NCBI RefSeq assembly: GCF_000218235.1
Contig: NZ_GL945017.1
Span: forward strand, 192,111 to 256,110
Origin: Hallella multisaccharivorax DSM 17128
GTDB taxonomy: Bacteria; Bacteroidota; Bacteroidia; Bacteroidales; Bacteroidaceae
Length of the DNA stretch: 64,000 nucleotides
Direction: 5' to 3'
Positions 59,593 to 64,000 of the stretch are shown here, piece after piece. The notes under the pieces are model-generated. The model was not told the origin of the DNA. It saw nothing but the letters and a program-made list of their open reading frames with translations, and made no database searches. Each line of letters opens with the position of its first letter. The first letter of the stretch is position 1. The position numbers and the translations under genes were made by a program.

Positions 59593-59619
59593 GAGGCTGG
59601 TTCTGTCTGAACCAGCCTC
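59593..59619 (+). other. Perfect stem-loop after the GH29 gene
   Basis: An 11-bp perfect stem, GAGGCTGGTTC (59593-59603) with GAACCAGCCTC (59609-59619), encloses a 5-nt loop 8 nt after the stop codon. The following sequence is TCATAGG, not a U-tract. Confidence 0.75.
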
Positions 59620-59660
59620 TCATAGGAGTATGGGATATAATCAATAAATACAAAGGATAT

Positions 59661-60494
59661 ATGAAACGTTTATATTGTCTGCTGCTTATGCTGTTGGTTC
59701 TGGCTCGGATATATGCCGGAACTCCGATTAAGATATTGGCTATAGGCAACAGCTTCTCTGAAGATGCCGTGGAGCAGAACCTGCATGAATTGGCTGCGGC
59801 AGAAGGGATAGAAACCGTCATTGGGAATATGTACATTCCAGGTTGTCCGTTGGAATTACATGCCAAGAACATGAGGACTGATGCCCGGGCTTATCGTTAT
59901 CGGAAGATAGGTGTTTCCGGGGAGATGACCCAGATTGACAGCATGTCATTAAGCAAGGCACTGGCCGATGAGGACTGGGACTACATCAGTCTACAGCAGG
60001 CCAGCCAGTTGTCTGGGCTCTATGATTCTTACCAACCTTACCTTCACGATCTGATCGCTTATATCAGAGCGCACGTTCCAACCAAGGTAAAGATAGTTTT
60101 TCATCAGACTTGGGCGTATGCCCAGAATTCAATACGAGCGGGATATGAGAACTATGGAAAGAATCAGATGAAAATGTATCGGGCTATCGTAAGGGCCTCT
60201 GGACAAGCTATGCGCACAGAGCCTATTGCGCTGCTGATTCCTTCGGGAACAGCCATTCAAAATGCACGTACGTCGTCTTACGGCGACACAATGAACAGGG
60301 ATGGGTTTCATCTTAATTTGCTCTATGGAAGGTATACCGCCGCCTGCACCTGGTTTGCCGTACTGTTCCGCAGAAAAGTTGAAGGAAATCCGTATGCACC
60401 GAAAGGTATGACACCGCAGCAGGTGCATATTTCACAACAAGCGGCTGATGCAGCTGTAAGGCATCCTTATGAAGTGACGAAAATAAAACTTTAA
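59661..60494 (+). CDS. DUF4886 SGNH-like hydrolase (PUL 2)
   Basis: A 277-residue secreted protein with a signal peptide (to about residue 19). SGNH block I is AIGNSFSEDA with Ser31, block V is RDGFHLN near residue 216 (Asp/His). QQASQLSG and FHQTWAYA are typical of DUF4886. Probably a carbohydrate esterase in the periplasm. It is the second SGNH protein of this locus, besides the C-terminal domain of the GH97 fusion. Confidence 0.8.
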   Translation: MKRLYCLLLMLLVLARIYAGTPIKILAIGNSFSEDAVEQNLHELAAAEGIETVIGNMYIPGCPLELHAKNMRTDARAYRYRKIGVSGEMTQIDSMSLSKALADEDWDYISLQQASQLSGLYDSYQPYLHDLIAYIRAHVPTKVKIVFHQTWAYAQNSIRAGYENYGKNQMKMYRAIVRASGQAMRTEPIALLIPSGTAIQNARTSSYGDTMNRDGFHLNLLYGRYTAACTWFAVLFRRKVEGNPYAPKGMTPQQVHISQQAADAAVRHPYEVTKIKL

Positions 60495-60506
60495 CATGGT
60501 CATAAA

Positions 60507-61850
60507 ATGAAAAACAGAACTATTATTATAGTCCTGACCACCCTGACGTTGGGTTATGGCTACGTAACAGCACAGAATGTGGACAGGCTCTCGCCTGGGA
60601 AAGATGTGAAAGGTTATATCCAGCAGTCGTGGAAGAAAACACTACGATACAATCCCAAAGACTCGGCTGATCATATAGGTCTTCCAAAGCCCTATACTGT
60701 ACCTTGTATTTCTGGGCATTTCCAGGAGATGTATTACTGGGACACCTACTTCACGAACGTCGGACTGCTTCTGGATGGACACATTGAATGGGCTATTGAC
60801 AATACCGAGAACCTGGCTTCTTTAGTGGAGCGTTTCGGCAAGGTGTTCAATGGCAGCCGATATATGTACAGGTACAATTCTCAGCCACCTTATCTTTGCA
60901 TGATGGTAGCGGACATATATGCCAGGACAGGTGACAAGGAATGGCTCGGGAGAATGTTCGGAACACTGGAAAAAGAATACAAATTCTGGATGACGCACAG
61001 AATGACACCCTGCGGACTGAACCGTTATTCCAACGATGTCATTGACAAGCAGAAGGACCGGGGGATGGCACAGTATGCCAAGTCCCGGACGAAGTGTAAC
61101 ATTGCACTGGACAGCCTCTCGGAGAGAGAAGTAACCACCTTTGCTTCCCATGCACGTGCAGAGTGTGAGTCGGGATGGGATTTCACGCCACGTTTTGAAA
61201 ACAGGTGTGAGGACTTCTGTCCTGTAGACCTGAATGCCAATCTTTACTATTACGAGCAATCTCTTTCCCGCTTCTGCCGTATACTCGGCATGCCACTCAA
61301 GGCAGGGAAATGGGAGGAAGCAGCAAGAATGCGTAAGCACCTGATACAGAAATACATGTACAATGCAAAAGACGGTCTTTATCATGATTACGATTATGTC
61401 AACAGGCAGCTCTCACCAGTCAGGTCTGCTGCTGTCTTCAGTCTGCTGTTCTCCAGAGTGTTGTCTGCGGGCAATGCCAGATCCGTGGCCAGGCACGCAT
61501 TGAAAGTACTGGAATTCCCTTATGGGATAGCAGCAACCGAAAAGGGTGATTATCATGGTACCTATCAGTGGGCTTACCCCAACGGTTGGGCTCCGCTGCA
61601 ATATATCGCTATCAAGGGATTGGAAAACTATGGCATGACAGCTGATGCCTATCGGTTAGCATGCACCTATGTAGACGGGCAGAATCGCATTTTCGCACAG
61701 ACCCATAATCTTTGGGAAAAATACAATGTGGTAGAGGGCAGTACACGTGTAACCAGCGAAGGGGAACATGACATGCCTCCGATGATGGGATGGACGGCCG
61801 GAGTCTATCTGTATGCATTGCAATATGTGGAGCATCACAAACACAGATAA
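60507..61850 (+). CDS. GH37 trehalase-like enzyme (PUL 2)
   Basis: A 447-residue secreted (alpha/alpha)6-barrel enzyme, signal peptide to about residue 22. Trehalase signature 1 appears as SGHFQEMYYWDTYF, and ESGWDFTPRF carries the likely acid Asp225. QWAYPNGWAP (Ala356) replaces the usual QWDxPNGWAP. WEKYNV carries the likely base Glu404. The Asp-to-Ala change in signature 2 and the PUL setting argue for a substrate other than trehalose. Last gene of the operon; the stop codon lies 66 nt from the convergent sigma gene. Confidence 0.82.
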   Translation: MKNRTIIIVLTTLTLGYGYVTAQNVDRLSPGKDVKGYIQQSWKKTLRYNPKDSADHIGLPKPYTVPCISGHFQEMYYWDTYFTNVGLLLDGHIEWAIDNTENLASLVERFGKVFNGSRYMYRYNSQPPYLCMMVADIYARTGDKEWLGRMFGTLEKEYKFWMTHRMTPCGLNRYSNDVIDKQKDRGMAQYAKSRTKCNIALDSLSEREVTTFASHARAECESGWDFTPRFENRCEDFCPVDLNANLYYYEQSLSRFCRILGMPLKAGKWEEAARMRKHLIQKYMYNAKDGLYHDYDYVNRQLSPVRSAAVFSLLFSRVLSAGNARSVARHALKVLEFPYGIAATEKGDYHGTYQWAYPNGWAPLQYIAIKGLENYGMTADAYRLACTYVDGQNRIFAQTHNLWEKYNVVEGSTRVTSEGEHDMPPMMGWTAGVYLYALQYVEHHKHR

Positions 61851-61872
61851 GTTCTCAGTCAGTATATAAAAT

Positions 61873-61924
61873 GAGCATAGACAGATGCCGGGGACATTAT
61901 TTTACCGGCGGGAAGTCTATGCTC
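61873..61924. terminator. Shared hairpin at the convergent end of PUL 2 and the sigma gene
   Basis: GAGCATAGAC (61873-61882) pairs with GTCTATGCTC (61915-61924), and an inner stem GCCGG/CCGGC (61887-61891, 61905-61909) continues it. The hairpin covers the stop codon of the sigma gene (61917-61919) and can act on transcripts from both sides. T-tracts are weak. Confidence 0.65.
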
Positions 61925-62558
61925 GATTCATGAAAATCTGAAAAAGAAAAAGGAGTATCAATGGATTGCCTATCTTGCGGCTCTCTTCTCGTAGGCACAT
62001 GATAGCGCGATATACAAGTTTTCTTACAGATCCGGGACTGATATCTAACAGTTCTGCTATTTCCTCGTAACTCAAGTTCTGCATATATCGCAAGTAGATG
62101 GCCTCACGTTGTCGATCAGTAAGTGTATTCAGCAAATCTTCTACTATCTCCTTAATGTCCGATTTCTCTTCTTCATCTATAATCGTATCCAGAACGGTGA
62201 CTTCTGTAGTGAAAGGCAGTCGGTTTATATCAGTCTCGGATAGTTTCGAGTGCCTCCGCCACACATTCAACATGTTATTTCTGAAAGCCCGGAAGAGGTA
62301 AGACGACAGACTACACACCCCCGTCAGTTCCTTCCTTTTAAGATACAAGGTGCAGAATACGTCATGTATGGCATCTTCACACAAATCCATATTGAACCCC
62401 AGGCTCTGTCCATAAGCCAACAAATCGTTTACACATAGAGAATATATAGAGGAAAAGATGTCTTTGCAGTCTTCCTCCGTTTCGCTATTCAGAAAGATTT
62501 GCCAATAGGCATTCAGTCTTTTATGCTTTTCTTGATTGGTCATGATTTGCTGTTCCAT
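61917..62558 (-). CDS. ECF sigma-70 factor (probable partner of the FecR protein)
   Basis: A 213-residue extracytoplasmic-function sigma factor. Region 2 is about residues 40-105 (DAIHDVFCTLYLKRKEL, LFRAFRNNMLNVWRR) and region 4 about 145-195 (LTDRQREAIYLRYMQNLSYEEIAELL, SPGSVRKLVYRA). The hydrophobic C-terminus LILLFLFQIF is seen in many Bacteroidota PUL sigma factors. Usually sigma and FecR genes are adjacent; here they flank a 15-kb operon, the sigma gene pointing toward it. A possible promoter, -7 TAAATTTG at 62595-62602, overlaps an IS30 remnant. Confidence 0.92.
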   Translation of the reverse strand: MEQQIMTNQEKHKRLNAYWQIFLNSETEEDCKDIFSSIYSLCVNDLLAYGQSLGFNMDLCEDAIHDVFCTLYLKRKELTGVCSLSSYLFRAFRNNMLNVWRRHSKLSETDINRLPFTTEVTVLDTIIDEEEKSDIKEIVEDLLNTLTDRQREAIYLRYMQNLSYEEIAELLDISPGSVRKLVYRAIMCLREESRKIGNPLILLFLFQIFMNRA

Positions 62559-62599
62559 ATACTATACCCCTACGGTGAATTCAACTATCAAGTGCAAAT

Positions 62600-62830
62600 T
62601 TACGAAATGTTTTTATAAAAGTACTCAAATGGTGTTGAAAATTCCAATTTTTCTCTTGGCCTGCTGTTAATTTTCATTGTTATCATCTTTGTTTTCTGTG
62701 GCTTACCTCATTGAAATCGGTACCTTTTGGAATATATTGCCTGATAAGGGCATTCGTGTTCTCAATGCCTCCCTTTTGCCACGGCGCATGAGGATCGGCG
62801 AAGTACACTTTTACTCTATTTGAGAGTGTC
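62600..62830 (-). pseudogene. IS30-family transposase, C-terminal fragment
   Basis: The segment VKVYFADPHAPWQKGGIENT, then NALIRQYIPKGTDF, matches the catalytic end of IS30 transposases (ENTN with the DDE Glu). After EVSHRK the frame stops. Dropping to another frame gives KINSRPREKLEFSTPFEYF, the usual IS30 end, with the stop codon at 62600-62602. One A missing in the run near 62695 explains the shift. The 5' part of the gene is lost at the junction with an IS256 fragment. Confidence 0.8.
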
Positions 62831-62945
62831 AACTGAACTGCATTTATGGGGGAACACGCCTGTGGTCTTGGTAATCTTACGGATCTGACGAAGATGCCCC
62901 TCCACTGCGTTCGTAGTATAGAGACGCAGGGCAATGATTATGCCG
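62830..62945 (-). pseudogene. IS256-family transposase, C-terminal fragment
   Basis: The translated segment LYTTNAVEGHLRQIRKITKT, then TGVFPHKCS, matches the C-terminal signature of IS256/mutator transposases (YTTNAIExxNRQIRKxTKTxGxFP). Only about 38 residues remain. It runs directly into the IS30 fragment near 62830, so the two elements have been joined by insertion or deletion. Confidence 0.75.
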
Positions 62946-62958
62946 AAATAGCGTAGTA

Positions 62959-62991
62959 GGTGGTGCCCTCCGGCAGGTAGAGGGCACCACC
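62959..62991 (-). terminator. Hairpin after the outer-membrane beta-barrel gene
   Basis: A perfect 12-bp stem, GGTGGTGCCCTC with GAGGGCACCACC, lies 9 nt past the stop codon at 63001. The U-tract expected on the minus strand is missing; IS256 sequence follows within about 15 nt, so the tail of the terminator may have been cut off. Confidence 0.65.
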
Positions 62992-63000
62992 ACGGAATGC

Positions 63001-63633
63001 TCAGAAATAGTAAGCGAGACCTATCTGCCAGGCATTGTAGCGCGCGTGGAAATTCTTCACGCCATCGGAAACGGTAGCGGATGTCTTTGACCAGGTGGCA
63101 TCGCCCGTCTTGCCACAGGCAATGTTGTAGTTGGCATTGAGCTGGAGATGGTTGACCAGCGTGACACCGACACCGAGATTGACGCTGAAGTTGGAGTCCT
63201 TCCACTTCCAGTCATAGTCGGACAGTTTCTTGTCGCTGCCGACATTGAAACCAAACTGCGGACCGGCAAAGAAGAAAACATTGGCCAGCGAGCCCAGACC
63301 TATCGAATAACGAAGATTGACGGGAATGGCAATTTGCTTCTGGTCGAGGGAGATCTCCGTCCCCTTGCTTGCCGTGCTCTCATCGGTCACCTTGGCGGAA
63401 CGCTGGTCGTAGACAGCGGAGGCATCCACCACCAGACCGATCACAGGCAGCGAGAACTTCATGGTGGGACCTATATAGAAGCCCGCACGGTTGCTCTCGT
63501 CAAAGACGCTCTTGTTGAACTTCAGACTTGTTGCATCGACACCGCCTCTGACACCGAACTTCACCTGAGCAGATGCCGGTGCGGCAAAGAGGATGGCTAC
63601 AGCCATCACAAGAATAACATACTTTTTTTTCAT
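63001..63633 (-). CDS. Outer-membrane beta-barrel protein (OMP_b-brl/PorT-like)
   Basis: A 210-residue protein with signal peptide (MKKKYVILVMAVAILFAAPASA). It has alternating hydrophobic strands (FGVRGGVDATSL, FYIGPTMKFSLP, QIAIPVNLRYSI, FFFAGPQFGFNVG) and ends with the aromatic IGLAYYF typical of outer-membrane barrels. It is an 8-10-strand barrel of the porin-family/PorT-like group; the precise role is unknown. It lies 55 nt behind the next gene upstream and may be co-transcribed with it. Confidence 0.85.
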   Translation of the reverse strand: MKKKYVILVMAVAILFAAPASAQVKFGVRGGVDATSLKFNKSVFDESNRAGFYIGPTMKFSLPVIGLVVDASAVYDQRSAKVTDESTASKGTEISLDQKQIAIPVNLRYSIGLGSLANVFFFAGPQFGFNVGSDKKLSDYDWKWKDSNFSVNLGVGVTLVNHLQLNANYNIACGKTGDATWSKTSATVSDGVKNFHARYNAWQIGLAYYF

Positions 63634-63688
63634 CGTAAATCCAAATTAAACAATCTTTTTACATCCGAAATATATCCTTGAAATCGTA

Positions 63689-64000
63689 TTAATGACGCTG
63701 TCTTCTCACGGTGACCCTTGCAGCGCCGGACGCTGATATCGTCTGTGGCGCACGGGTATGGCTCGCCTTCACACGCTCTGCCCTTGCAGAGGCACGGCGC
63801 ACGCGCGGCGTCTTTTTCGAGGAGCGCGATGCCGTCGGCGCGAGCCTGGCAATGGAGTCGAGCGAGTCTTTCTTGGCAGGGTCACCCCATATCCGCGACT
63901 CAAAGGCCGCAATCTCCTTGTCGATGCGCTGTTGCTCTCTGGAGAGCTTGACGGAGTCGCCGCCCACCTCCTGAGCCAGGGTCTTGCCGAGCAGGTTATT
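63689..64000 (-). CDS. Unidentified protein, C-terminal part (runs off the window)
   Basis: The frame is open to the window edge. The GTG at 63967 is not needed as a start, since residues NNLLGKTLAQEVGGDSVKLS read continuously from 64000. The visible 103 residues contain a charged, probably helical segment (LSREQQRIDKEIAAFESRIW) and a very basic tail (SRSSKKTPRVRRASARAERV, ending TVRRQRH). I do not recognise the family. Confidence 0.55.
   Translation of the reverse strand, partial: NNLLGKTLAQEVGGDSVKLSREQQRIDKEIAAFESRIWGDPAKKDSLDSIARLAPTASRSSKKTPRVRRASARAERVKASHTRAPQTISASGAARVTVRRQRH

Noticed and set aside
62816..63205. 129-residue minus frame as one gene
   Set aside because: Most of it is a shadow of the beta-barrel gene; only its last part is a true IS256 fragment.

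Overview
The window comes from a member of the Bacteroidota, most likely a Prevotella-type bacterium. The evidence is two SusC/SusD-type polysaccharide utilisation loci (PULs), Bacteroidota promoters (-33 TTTG, about 19-20 nt, -7 TAnnTTTG), a DUF3467 gene next to rpoC, BspA-like repeat lipoproteins, and a GH43 enzyme ending in the NGKK-type tail common in Prevotella. The genus is inferred from these gene families, not from a search.

Positions 1-23 kb, mostly minus strand, hold the core translation and transcription block. Read in its own direction the order is tRNA-Thr(TGT), tRNA-Tyr(GTA), tRNA-Gly(TCC), tRNA-Thr(GGT), tuf, tRNA-Trp(CCA), secE, nusG, rplK, rplA, rplJ, rplL, attenuator, rpoB, rpoC, terminator. 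A group II intron of class C type sits directly behind the rpoC terminator and separates it from the promoter of the DUF3467 gene. Its reverse transcriptase/maturase gene is frameshifted. A GH31 alpha-xylosidase-like gene follows. Upstream of the tRNA operon lie hpf, a XerC-like recombinase, rpsU and an aminopeptidase P gene. Two tandem arrays of one 22-bp repeat family flank this block in opposite orientation.

Positions 23-26 kb hold a toxin-like remnant, a BspA/BACON lipoprotein, a Crp/Fnr regulator and a short remnant with a HAD motif in the regulator's leader. Positions 26-39.5 kb hold PUL 1: a membrane-bound beta-propeller/AraC regulator without a kinase, then SusC, SusD, a surface lipoprotein and two GH43 enzymes. 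It probably handles arabinan. A three-copy array of 22-bp dyads, mdh, priA (minus) and a GH13 enzyme follow (39.5-45.2 kb). An 827-bp non-coding stretch holds a strong terminator.

Positions 46-62.6 kb hold PUL 2, the most unusual system here. It has a FecR anti-sigma factor, a SusC with an STN signalling domain, SusD, a BspA/DUF285-like lipoprotein where a glycan-binding protein is usual, a TIM-barrel lipoprotein, a GH97-SGNH fusion, a GH29 fucosidase, a DUF4886 SGNH protein and a GH37 trehalase-like enzyme. The likely partner ECF sigma factor lies at the far end on the opposite strand. Such a set suggests a fucosylated, alpha-linked and probably esterified glycan, but I cannot name the substrate. 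Both PULs carry stem-loops without U-tracts in many of their intergenic gaps. The window ends with a mosaic of IS30 and IS256 transposase fragments, an outer-membrane beta-barrel gene and the end of an unidentified gene.
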